The notes under the pieces are model-generated. The model was not told where the DNA came from. It searched no databases and saw only the letters and a program-made list of their open reading frames with translations. This document shows, one piece after another, positions 35,811 to 42,999 of a DNA stretch of 42,999 nt (its first letter is position 1; every line of letters starts with the position of its first letter). This stretch comes from Methylococcaceae bacterium. Lineage in GTDB: Bacteria > Pseudomonadota > Gammaproteobacteria > Methylococcales > Methylomonadaceae. The position numbers and the translations under genes were made by a program. The stretch is taken from assembly GCA_014191975.1 (NCBI GenBank), contig BJHG01000010.1, forward strand, positions 1 through 42,999, given 5' to 3'.

Positions 35811-36041
35811 TTATTTTTCATTCGTTTTTTCTTTTTGTTCTTCAGTCGTTTTTTGTTTTTCTTCATTAGATTTTTGTCTATCAGCGGCTTTTTTAGCGAG
35901 TGCTGCTCGTTGATCGGCTGCTTGATTCGCAGCGACATTACCCGATTCTGAGGCAGCTTGAGTTATAACCGGAGATAACAATACTGGTATTAAACAAACA
36001 CATAATGCCAATGTAATTTTTTTTGATTTGATATGTAGCAT
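35811..36041 (-). CDS. Small secreted Lys/Glu-rich protein
   Basis: The 76-residue product has a clear signal peptide (KSKKITLALCVCLIPVLLSP, cleavage after TQA near residue 29). A highly charged helical tail follows, rich in Ala, Lys, Glu and Gln (AKKAADRQKSNEEKQKTTEE). It contains no domain I know. It is monocistronic and convergent with rlmB. A moderate ribosome site (AAGGACC) precedes the ATG. It is probably a periplasmic or envelope protein. Function is unknown. Confidence 0.7.
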   Translation of the reverse strand: MLHIKSKKITLALCVCLIPVLLSPVITQAASESGNVAANQAADQRAALAKKAADRQKSNEEKQKTTEEQKEKTNEK

Positions 36042-36343
36042 AAATGGTCCTTATATAATGAAATAGTTACTAGATTTGGTGAAATCTTCAGAACCATAAA
36101 TTATAGCAGTGAATTAATTTTACAGTTTTTTTGTTTCAATGTATTGAGCTTCTTTGGGAAGTTTTTACGAGTCATTTATATCAAACACAAGGTAATATTA
36201 AAATAATTCACGGTTTAATTTTTAAAAATTTGTTTTGCTGCCGATTAAGAAGCAAATTTTTAGATAATATTTCATGATGGCAGCTATATTGCTTACTATT
36301 TTGACAGTAAGTAGTTATTTTAAACACAGAACAAGAGAATATA
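36042..36343. other. Intergenic region before motA, AT-rich, no gene
   Basis: About 300 bp with no open frame worth reporting. It has to contain the promoters of motA and of the small secreted protein gene. A 9-bp inverted repeat (AAAAATTTG at 36224-36232 with CAAATTTTT at 36253-36261, extendable by wobble pairs) overlaps a candidate flagellar promoter, listed separately. A second short inverted repeat, TTACT...AGTAA, lies near 36292-36312. Confidence 0.7.
36223..36247 (+). promoter_or_regulatory. Candidate sigma-28 (flagellar) promoter for motAB
   Basis: TAAAAATT at 36223-36230 and GCCGATTA at 36240-36247 resemble the flagellar sigma-28 consensus (TAAAGTTT, 11 bp, GCCGATAA). The second box matches at 7 of 8 positions, but the spacer is 9 bp where 11 is usual. 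The site is about 95 bp before the motA ATG. Confidence 0.35.
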
Positions 36344-37195
36344 ATGTTAGTTATTATTGGATATGTAGTAGTTTGTGCGTCATTGATAGGCGGCTATACG
36401 GGCGGTGGTGGGCATCTAGGTATTTTATTTCAGCCTTTTGAATATATTATTATCGTCGGGGCGGCTGTTGGCGCGTTAGTTGTGGCCAATCCACTGTCAT
36501 TAGTGAAAGAGGCGGTTGCGAAAGCAACGGCAACTTTAAAACCAGAACCTTATAACAGAGAATTTTATCTCGACTTGATTATGTGTTTTTACATGTTAAC
36601 AAATAAAACACGTAAAGAAGGCTTACTTTCACTCGAAGAATTAATTGAGAATCCAGACAGTAATCCCACTATTTTTACTGAAAAAATTGTACATGATCAT
36701 CATTTACTTGGTTTTGTTTGTGATAATTTACGTTTAATTGTAACGGGTATCGAAGTTCATCAACTCGAAGAGTTAATGGATCAAACAATGGATACCCATC
36801 ATGAAGATAGTCATAAGCCTGTTGGTGTTATTCAAACAATGGCGGATGGCTTACCTGCATTTGGTATTGTTGCGGCGGTTATGGGGGTAGTACATACAAT
36901 GGAATTAGTTGGTGCTCCACCTTCTGTTATGGGCAAAGCAATCGCGGCAGCTTTAGTTGGGACATTTGTTGGTATTTTGTTAGCGTATGGTTTTGTTGGT
37001 CCTGTTGGCGCTTTGATGGCGACTCGTTCAGAAATGGAAGCAAATCTTTATAAATGCGCTCAAAAAGGCTTGTTATGTACCGCAAAAGGCGTTTCACCTA
37101 TGATGACTGCAGAATATATGCGTGCCATGATTTCGTCTGATAAGCGCCCTAGTTTTAAAGAACTTGATGATTTATTACGCACCAGCAAAGGGTAG
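36344..37195 (+). CDS. motA: Flagellar motor stator protein MotA
   Basis: MotA forms the stator ring with MotB and couples ion flow to flagellar rotation. The 283 residues contain four membrane segments and the cytoplasmic loop charges Arg90 and Glu98 at the same positions as in E. coli, which contact FliG. Pro171 and Pro220 correspond to E. coli Pro173 and Pro222 in the gating helices (DGLPAFGIVAAVMG and YGFVGPVGALM). AACAAGAGAATATA precedes the ATG. It is the first gene of motAB; nothing else flagellar lies in the window. Confidence 0.95.
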   Translation: MLVIIGYVVVCASLIGGYTGGGGHLGILFQPFEYIIIVGAAVGALVVANPLSLVKEAVAKATATLKPEPYNREFYLDLIMCFYMLTNKTRKEGLLSLEELIENPDSNPTIFTEKIVHDHHLLGFVCDNLRLIVTGIEVHQLEELMDQTMDTHHEDSHKPVGVIQTMADGLPAFGIVAAVMGVVHTMELVGAPPSVMGKAIAAALVGTFVGILLAYGFVGPVGALMATRSEMEANLYKCAQKGLLCTAKGVSPMMTAEYMRAMISSDKRPSFKELDDLLRTSKG

Positions 37196-37203
37196 TAGCA
37201 GTT

Positions 37204-38094
37204 ATGGCTGAACAACAACCTATTATCGTTATTAAAAAAATTAAAAAAGGTGGTCACGCTCACCACGGTGGTGCCTGGAAGCTGGCTTATGCGGATTTTG
37301 TGACCGCGATGATGGCATTCTTTTTGTTGATGTGGTTGCTCGCATCAACGGATGAAATTTCACGCCAAGGTATTGCAGAATTTTTTTCTAATCCGTACAA
37401 AGTGTCTTTGGAAGGCGGAAAAGAATCCGCGTCACGCACATCAATGGTAGACGGAGGTGGTTCTGATTTGATATCAAAAACAGAAGGGCAAGTTAAAAAC
37501 GAGTCTTCGCCTGAAGAAATTGAAAGAGAGGAAATTGAGAAAAAAGCCGAAGAAGCTGAAAAGACAAAAGAGGAAGCTGAAAAAGTAAAATTGGAAGCAT
37601 TGAAAGAAAAGCTGAATGCAAAGATTAACGAAACGCCTGAATTGAATGAGTTTAAAGATCAAATTAAACTTCAAATCACGCCTGAAGGTTTGCGGATTTT
37701 GCTGGTTGATGACCAAAATCGTCCCATGTACAAATTGGCTAGCGCACAAACAGAACAGCATGTTCGTATTATTCTTAATGCGCTTGCTCCTGTTATTAAC
37801 GAGCTACCGAATAAAATAAGTTTGAATGGTCATACTGACGCACACCCTTTTCCAGTTAATCAAAAAGGCTACACAAATTGGGAGTTATCGAGTGATAGAG
37901 CCAATGCAGCGCGGTATGAATTAATAGGAGCCGGTTTGGCTGAAAGTAAGATTTTGCGGGTTATTGGTATGTCGTCAAGCGTTCCGTACAATTCATCAAC
38001 AAATCCCTTAGATCCAATCAATAGACGAATTTCGATTCTTGTGATGAACAAAAAAACAGAGAATCAAGTTTTACAAGGCAGTACAGCAGAATAA
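37204..38094 (+). CDS. motB: Flagellar motor stator protein MotB
   Basis: MotB anchors the stator to peptidoglycan and carries the proton-binding aspartate. The 296-residue protein has a short basic N terminus, one membrane helix AYADFVTAMMAFFLLMWLLA with the essential Asp31, then a strongly charged coiled-coil linker (about 98-145). The C-terminal OmpA-type domain contains LNGHTDAHPF and NWELSSDRANAARYEL. It starts 8 bp after motA ends and is followed by a strong terminator. The aspartate and linker fit a proton-type stator, though sodium type cannot be excluded. Confidence 0.95.
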   Translation: MAEQQPIIVIKKIKKGGHAHHGGAWKLAYADFVTAMMAFFLLMWLLASTDEISRQGIAEFFSNPYKVSLEGGKESASRTSMVDGGGSDLISKTEGQVKNESSPEEIEREEIEKKAEEAEKTKEEAEKVKLEALKEKLNAKINETPELNEFKDQIKLQITPEGLRILLVDDQNRPMYKLASAQTEQHVRIILNALAPVINELPNKISLNGHTDAHPFPVNQKGYTNWELSSDRANAARYELIGAGLAESKILRVIGMSSSVPYNSSTNPLDPINRRISILVMNKKTENQVLQGSTAE

Positions 38095-38111
38095 TTCATC
38101 GTCTTTTGGAT

Positions 38112-38153
38112 AAAAAAACGCCCAATTCATTTAAATGATTGGGCGTTTTTTTT
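38112..38153. terminator. Two-way terminator between motB and pyrE
   Basis: AAAAAAACGCCCAA pairs with TTGGGCG and a T run (38139-38153), with further pairing inside, TCATT with AATGA. It has A residues on the left and T residues on the right and so serves both convergent genes. Its right edge touches the pyrE stop codon. Confidence 0.9.
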
Positions 38154-38790
38154 AAATACCGTAATGTATTTGGTAAGTTTCAATCGCCATTAAGTGTTCG
38201 GTTTCACCTGCTTTTTTAAGATAGTCAATAATGTTACTTAAACTAATAATTGCGATAACGGGTAACGAAAAACGCTCAGTGACTTCTTGAATTGCGGAAA
38301 TATCACCTAAGCCTTTTTCTTGTCTGTCCAATGCAATTAAAACCCCTGCGGGTGTCGCGTTAGCATTTCGAATAATTTCAACTGATTCACGTACAGACGT
38401 ACCTGCCGTAATTACGTCATCAATAATTAACACGCGACCGTTTAATGGCGAACCAACTAATAATCCACCTTCTCCGTGATCTTTCGGTTCTTTGCGATTG
38501 AACGCAAACGGCATATCGTGTTTTGTTAATTTGACATATTCCATTGCCGTTGCAACCGCTAATGGAATACCTTTATACGCTGGACCATAAAAAAGATCGA
38601 TCGTAAGACCAGATTCTATTAGAGTCTGTGCGTAAAAATCGCCTAGTTTTTGTAATTGAGCGCCAGTATTAAATAAACCTGTATTAAAAAAATAGGGGCT
38701 AATACGTCCTGATTTCAATTCAAATTCGCCAAATCTCAATACACCGCAATCTAGTGCGTAACAAATAAAATCATGTTGGTACGTTTTCAT
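38152..38790 (-). CDS. pyrE: Orotate phosphoribosyltransferase
   Basis: PyrE makes orotidine 5'-phosphate from orotate and PRPP in pyrimidine synthesis. The 212 residues include the flexible-loop segment RKEPKDHGEGGLLVG and the PRPP-binding motif VLIIDDVITAGTS. FELKSGRISPYFFNTGLFNT near the N terminus is typical of the long form in Gammaproteobacteria. It is a single gene, convergent with motB and divergent from ampG. Confidence 0.96.
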   Translation of the reverse strand: MKTYQHDFICYALDCGVLRFGEFELKSGRISPYFFNTGLFNTGAQLQKLGDFYAQTLIESGLTIDLFYGPAYKGIPLAVATAMEYVKLTKHDMPFAFNRKEPKDHGEGGLLVGSPLNGRVLIIDDVITAGTSVRESVEIIRNANATPAGVLIALDRQEKGLGDISAIQEVTERFSLPVIAIISLSNIIDYLKKAGETEHLMAIETYQIHYGI

Positions 38791-38900
38791 GTGATAATTT
38801 TTCTCTTTTCTAATGAACTGTAACGTTAAAAGTAAGTGGTAATTATAGTGAAAAATGTTTTTATTCGACGTATAAATTTAATTGGGTATTTATCAACAAA

Positions 38901-40199
38901 ATGACTTCTACACCTCAAAATTGGCGCACTGCATTTGCAGTTTATATGCAGCCGCGTGTTTTAAGTATGATTGCGTTAGGATTTTCAGCAGGCTTGCCGT
39001 ATTTACTCATTTTTTCGACGCTTTCTGCATGGTTGCGCGATGAGGGCGTTGAGCGTTCGGTGATTGGTTTTTTTAGCTGGGTGAGTGCAACATATTCCAT
39101 AAAAATTTTATGGTCGCCCATTGTTGATAAAGTCCATTTGCCAATTTTGACACGCTTTTTAGGGCAGCGTCGAAGTTGGATGTTGATCGCGCAATTAGGT
39201 ATTATGCTAGGGTTATACGGTATAGCAACCGTTGATACACATACACAATTATCCACAATTGGCGCTTGCGCCATATTCGTTGCGTTTTGTTCCGCGACAC
39301 AAGATGTCAGCATTGATGCGTTTCGAATTGAATCGACAGTTAACGATTTTCAAGGTGCAATGGCTGCAATGTATGTTTTGGGGTATCGATTAGCATTATT
39401 AGTCGCCGGTGCGGGGTCGTTTTATATCGCTGAGTTTTTTAATTGGCAGACGGCTTATTTCGTGATGGCAGCGGCGATGAGTTTTGGTGTTATTACGACA
39501 CTTTGCTTAAATGCACCAGCTATTGAAAACGTGATGGTATCGTTATCGAAAAGTACCTTTTCAAACCAAATTCGTGACGCAATTATTCATCCCTTTACTG
39601 ATTTTTTTTCTCGGCAAGGGCGTTTAGGTTGGTTGATTTTGTTACTCATTGCAATTTATAAAATGAGCGATATTACGATGGGCGTAATGACAAATCCATT
39701 TTATTTGGATTTAGGTTTTAATAAAAAAGACATTGCTGAAATTAGTAAAGTTTTTGGTTTTTTTATGACAATTGCAGGTGCTGCGTTCGGTGGTGTTTTC
39801 GTGGTGCGATATGGTGTGATGGGCCCATTATTAATCGGCGCAATTGCAACGGCAAGTACAAATTTATTGTTTGCAGCATTGGCAAATACAAAACCTGATT
39901 TAGTTTTATTAACAAGTGTAATCAGTGCAGATAATTTAAGTGGTGGATTTGCAACGGCAGTTTTTATCGCTTACTTATCAGGATTAGCCCGTAGCGGTTA
40001 CACTGCAACGCAATACGCTTTATTTAGTTCTTTAATGACTTTCCCCGCACAATTACTTGGCGGTTTTTCGGGAATAATCGTTGATCGCTTTGGTTATATC
40101 AACTTTTTCATTTATGCGTCGGTAATTGGTTTGCCTGCAATTTTTTTAATCGCGTGGTTTTGGCGGCGGGAATGGTTACAAACTAACATTCCCACTTAA
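38901..40199 (+). CDS. ampG: Muropeptide permease AmpG (MFS family)
   Basis: AmpG imports GlcNAc-anhydro-muropeptides for cell-wall recycling, to be processed by NagZ. The 432-residue membrane protein shows about 12 hydrophobic segments and the AmpG signature FSAGLPYLLIFSTLSAWLRD, then WSPIVDKVHLP and SATQDVSIDAFRIE. E. coli AmpG is longer (491), with two further helices, so this is the compact form. The ribosome site is weak. Its partner nagZ and an MltD-like enzyme are in the same window, though far apart. Confidence 0.88.
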   Translation: MTSTPQNWRTAFAVYMQPRVLSMIALGFSAGLPYLLIFSTLSAWLRDEGVERSVIGFFSWVSATYSIKILWSPIVDKVHLPILTRFLGQRRSWMLIAQLGIMLGLYGIATVDTHTQLSTIGACAIFVAFCSATQDVSIDAFRIESTVNDFQGAMAAMYVLGYRLALLVAGAGSFYIAEFFNWQTAYFVMAAAMSFGVITTLCLNAPAIENVMVSLSKSTFSNQIRDAIIHPFTDFFSRQGRLGWLILLLIAIYKMSDITMGVMTNPFYLDLGFNKKDIAEISKVFGFFMTIAGAAFGGVFVVRYGVMGPLLIGAIATASTNLLFAALANTKPDLVLLTSVISADNLSGGFATAVFIAYLSGLARSGYTATQYALFSSLMTFPAQLLGGFSGIIVDRFGYINFFIYASVIGLPAIFLIAWFWRREWLQTNIPT

Positions 40200-40211
40200 T
40201 TTGGATTCACA

Positions 40212-41276
40212 TTATTTGTGATAAATGCGACTGAATTCATGCACAGAATCAACCATCGCTTTGACGTTTTCTGGGTTGATGTCCGGTAAAATTCCGTGCC
40301 CTAAATTGAAAACGTGACCCGAGCCAGTGCCGTATTTTTGTAAGATTGTTTTCACTTTTTCAGTAATTATTTCAGGTTTTGCATAAAGCGTTAACGGGTC
40401 TAAATTACCTTGCAACGCGACCTTTTCGCCAACGCGTGAACGTGCTTGCCCAATATCAGTTTGCCAATCTAAACCGAGTGCGTCATAACCTGTTGCCGTC
40501 ATTTCTTCGAGCCATTGCCCGCCACCTTTGGTAAATAAAATGGTTGGGATGCGTTCACCATCAATTTCAGTTTTTAATAATGAACGAACTTGCTGTGCGT
40601 AATACAACGAAAATTCTTTGTAATCTTCACCGCTCAGCATCCCACCCCAAGTATCGAAAAGCATTACAGCTTGTGCACCTGCCGAAATTTGTGCATTCAA
40701 ATACAATGCAACAGATTGTGCGATTTTATCTAACAATTTGTGCATAAGCACCGGTTCGTTAAACATCATGCTTTTAACTTTAGCGAAGTTTTTACTGCTA
40801 CTGCCTTCAATCATATAAGTTGCGAGTGTCCACGGACTGCCTGAAAAACCAATTAACGGCACGCTACCGTTTAAATTTTTACGAATTAAACGCACCGCAT
40901 CCATTACATAACGCAACTCGATTTCCGGATCAGGAATGGGTAACTTTTCAATATCAACGGCAGTGCGAATTGGACTTTTAAATTTAGGACCTTCACCCTC
41001 GGTAAAATACAAACCTAAGCCCATCGCATCGGGAATCGTTAAAATATCTGAAAACAAAATTGCTGCGTCAAAATCAAACCGTCGCAATGGTTGCAATGTC
41101 ACTTCACAAGCCAATTCTGGATTCGTGCAAACTGCCATGAAACTGCCCGCTTCCTCACGCACTTTGCGATATTCGGGCAAATAACGTCCTGCTTGGCGCA
41201 TCATCCAAATTGGTGTGTAATCAGTTGGTTGCTTTAAAAGTGCTTTGATAAATGTGTCGTTTTTTAATAAGGTCAT
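40212..41276 (-). CDS. hemE: Uroporphyrinogen decarboxylase HemE
   Basis: HemE removes four carboxyl groups from uroporphyrinogen III to make coproporphyrinogen III in heme synthesis. The 354 residues have the family start [20 protein letters not shown] with the substrate-binding Arg, the loop [15 protein letters not shown], and the C-terminal block [20 protein letters not shown]. It lies 14 bp after the DamX-like gene on the same strand, and converges on ampG with 12 bp between. In many Gammaproteobacteria the aroKB-damX region is followed by hemE or other genes, so the order is ordinary. Confidence 0.97.
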   Translation of the reverse strand: MTLLKNDTFIKALLKQPTDYTPIWMMRQAGRYLPEYRKVREEAGSFMAVCTNPELACEVTLQPLRRFDFDAAILFSDILTIPDAMGLGLYFTEGEGPKFKSPIRTAVDIEKLPIPDPEIELRYVMDAVRLIRKNLNGSVPLIGFSGSPWTLATYMIEGSSSKNFAKVKSMMFNEPVLMHKLLDKIAQSVALYLNAQISAGAQAVMLFDTWGGMLSGEDYKEFSLYYAQQVRSLLKTEIDGERIPTILFTKGGGQWLEEMTATGYDALGLDWQTDIGQARSRVGEKVALQGNLDPLTLYAKPEIITEKVKTILQKYGTGSGHVFNLGHGILPDINPENVKAMVDSVHEFSRIYHK

Positions 41277-41290
41277 AGTTTTTTCAGGAA

Positions 41291-42874
41291 TTACGGATTT
41301 AATTTTCGTGGTAGCGCGTTTGCAAATTCAGGAGGCAAATTTACACGTGATTTTGTAGCTTCATCAGTATTTGCAAAATCGCCATACATCAAGGAAAAAC
41401 GCTCATGTCCTTCAATTCCCGATTTTACAACACGAGTATTTTTTAAGGTAGGATGCTTTTTTTGGAAAGTCTCAATGGCCACTTGGTTTGAAAGTGTAAT
41501 CAATTGTAATACATAACGCCCTGCAGAAGGTTGCGGTTGTGCCGTAATTTCAACTTTATTTTCTTCGGTTTTGAGTTCAACTTTTTTAATCGTTTCAACT
41601 TTATTTTCTTCGATTTTAAGTTCAACTTTTTTAACCACATCGACTTTTGGTGGCTCAGGTTTTTTGACTTCAACAGGCTTTTCAATCCGTTTGATTTCGA
41701 CTTTTTTAACAGGTTCGATTTTTACAGTCTTTATTTCTGCAAACGGAATAGGTATAACTTCAATTTTTGATTTTTCAGGCAATGCTTGAATCTTCATACC
41801 TTTAGCAGGTTTAACATTTGGGAATGCAATTGCAGGTGAATCAGTCGGTTTTTCTGGTTCGGCTTCTGTAGGTATTAGCTCAGGTGTTGGTTCAGTAGGT
41901 AGTTCTATAACAGGCTCTACAACTTTTCCGGGTTCAGGGTTAGTGATGGGTTGAGTTGGTTTTTCAACAGGTGTCACTTCAGAGATTGGCGTCGGTACAC
42001 TATCTTTTTCAATGTCTAATTTAAATTCAGGAATGATAATATCCTGCTCGGTTTTCATTTCAGATGTCGCGGGCAGAATAGGTGTATTTTCTATTTTAGC
42101 AACAGCTGCTTTTTCATCGAAAACAGAGTCTTTTTCAACTGTAGATTCTTTTTTGAAATAATGAAAACCTTGATTTATGACACCAGTTAAAATAATTAAA
42201 CCCGTAAAAATAGCAAACCATTTTTTATAATCATTCGGATTTTCTCGTGATAATTTAGTGAAAGTTGCCATGATTTTGGCAGGGATTCCGTTTGTGTCAT
42301 GGTAAATTTTATCAAGTAATTTTTCATCAATAGGCAACGCGCTGTAAGTACGTGGTTTCATCGCTAGATGACGTAAAAAATACGTACATTGCGGCTTGCT
42401 TAATACAGGTATTTCGAGTAAGTAACAGTTCTCTAAGGCTTTGTCGTTTTTTAGATGATTTTTTTGAGCTTCTGGTGTGAGCGAAAAAATCAGTTTTATT
42501 ACAGTTTGACTTGCGGCGTAACCAATCAATGTTGTCATTAAGCCAGAAACACAAAGTCCCGCATCATCAATAATCAATACAATTTTTTTATGTTTTTCTT
42601 GAAATTCATGGAACGCTTGATCTAGAGATTCTTGATTGTTGCGTAACATTGTTTTCGTTAATTGCGCTTCGATATTTTCAAAACTTAATTCTGCACTACC
42701 TTGCACAAAGCAACATTGCCAAGCTTTACTGTCTATGTCGTAAAGCATGTCGAGTAATAAAGTTTTACCAATTCCAGACACGCCGCTAACAATTACATGC
42801 TGTTTTAAATTTGGAATTAAATGCTGCAATAATTCGAATTTTTGCGTTCGTTCTTTTGTAATAAGTGGCAACAT
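41291..42874 (-). CDS. DamX-like ATPase with C-terminal SPOR domain
   Basis: The protein has an N-terminal AAA domain with Walker A GVSGIGKT (residues 31-38) and Walker [10 protein letters not shown] (about 100). One membrane helix follows (about 219-237, [18 protein letters not shown]), then a Pro-, Glu- and Lys-rich periplasmic linker with two tandem 15-residue repeats, and a SPOR domain at the end ([20 protein letters not shown] to FANALPRKL). SPOR binds denuded glycan at the division septum, so a role in cell division is expected. The start is uncertain: ATG at 42874 gives 527 residues, while TTG at 42901 adds nine. The frame stays open to 42967 with no ATG. Confidence 0.83.
   Translation of the reverse strand: MLPLITKERTQKFELLQHLIPNLKQHVIVSGVSGIGKTLLLDMLYDIDSKAWQCCFVQGSAELSFENIEAQLTKTMLRNNQESLDQAFHEFQEKHKKIVLIIDDAGLCVSGLMTTLIGYAASQTVIKLIFSLTPEAQKNHLKNDKALENCYLLEIPVLSKPQCTYFLRHLAMKPRTYSALPIDEKLLDKIYHDTNGIPAKIMATFTKLSRENPNDYKKWFAIFTGLIILTGVINQGFHYFKKESTVEKDSVFDEKAAVAKIENTPILPATSEMKTEQDIIIPEFKLDIEKDSVPTPISEVTPVEKPTQPITNPEPGKVVEPVIELPTEPTPELIPTEAEPEKPTDSPAIAFPNVKPAKGMKIQALPEKSKIEVIPIPFAEIKTVKIEPVKKVEIKRIEKPVEVKKPEPPKVDVVKKVELKIEENKVETIKKVELKTEENKVEITAQPQPSAGRYVLQLITLSNQVAIETFQKKHPTLKNTRVVKSGIEGHERFSLMYGDFANTDEATKSRVNLPPEFANALPRKLNP
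41551..41640. repeat. 45-bp imperfect tandem repeat in the DamX-like linker
   Basis: Two 45-base units (41551-41595 and 41596-41640) encode 15-residue repeats of the form KKVELKxEENKVE. They lie in the low-complexity linker between the membrane helix and the SPOR domain. Confidence 0.75.
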
Positions 42875-42901
42875 ATAAAGTGGACCCCATTGTCCAGACA
42901 A

Positions 42902-42999
42902 ATAATGTCTTAATTTAAGATAGAGTCTGTTTACACTCCAGCTGAATGGCGCTGTCCCATTTTTTTAAACCAGAACTGATGTTTCTGTTGTTGCGTATT
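42902..42999. other. Window end, upstream of the DamX-like gene
   Basis: No gene is visible. In related genomes aroB and aroK often precede damX, but no part of either is seen in these 98 bases. Confidence 0.5.

Noticed and set aside
42881..42896. Inverted repeat TGGAC/GTCCA near the DamX-like start, possible insertion-sequence end
   Set aside because: The arms are only 5 bp and no transposase or target duplication is seen.

Overview
The window is AT-rich, densely coded DNA from a Gammaproteobacterium. Evidence for this is an initiator tRNA-rimP-nusA-infB-rbfA block, XerC, EpmB, PatZ-type acetyltransferase, AmpG, DamX-like and RmuC genes. A lanthanide-type methanol dehydrogenase (XoxF) with its XoxJ partner points to a methylotroph, possibly a member of the Methylococcales. 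The taxonomic inference rests on gene content only.

Layout. 1-0.6 kb: a decayed DDE transposase. 0.8-3.0 kb (minus): yajC-secD, with secF missing. 3.3-6.7 kb (plus): rmuC-epmB-xerC. 6.7-11.3 kb (minus): a patZ-type acetyltransferase, a FocA-like formate/nitrite channel, an isochorismatase-family hydrolase and a HopJ-domain protein, with a tiny duplicated pat tail in between. 11.5-18.0 kb (plus): nagZ, tRNA-fMet, two terminators, then rimP-nusA-infB-rbfA. 18.0-20.2 kb: a type IV pilin, a cold-shock gene with a long leader, and glyA. 20.2-24.0 kb (minus): DUF4381, DUF58, an OmpA-type porin, SufT and an SDR. 24.2-26.9 kb: yraN, an MltD-like lytic transglycosylase and a YafS-like methyltransferase.

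26.9-31.5 kb is the accessory part. It holds two paralogous copies of a small coiled-coil protein gene (the second broken by an 8-bp tandem duplication), two relics of the 5' end of a probable Ycf46-like AAA ATPase gene, an antitoxin-like gene without a toxin, and a collagen-like surface protein gene broken by a 5-bp tandem duplication. It also holds a 518-residue protein with a nuclease-like E...D...QxK pattern and a glycine-zipper tail, whose start codon sits in a perfect 10-bp hairpin. This looks like a modular, partly decayed conflict or stress cassette and is the best candidate for undescribed biology.

31.5-43 kb: rnhA, xoxF-xoxJ-rlmB, a small secreted protein, motA-motB, pyrE, ampG, hemE and a DamX-like ATPase/SPOR protein. 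The C1-related genes (xoxF, xoxJ, glyA and perhaps the formate channel) fit methanol oxidation. Many loci lack usual partners at the site: secF, truB, MoxR and vWA genes, xoxG, and flagellar genes other than motAB. This suggests a rearranged genome with broken operons.
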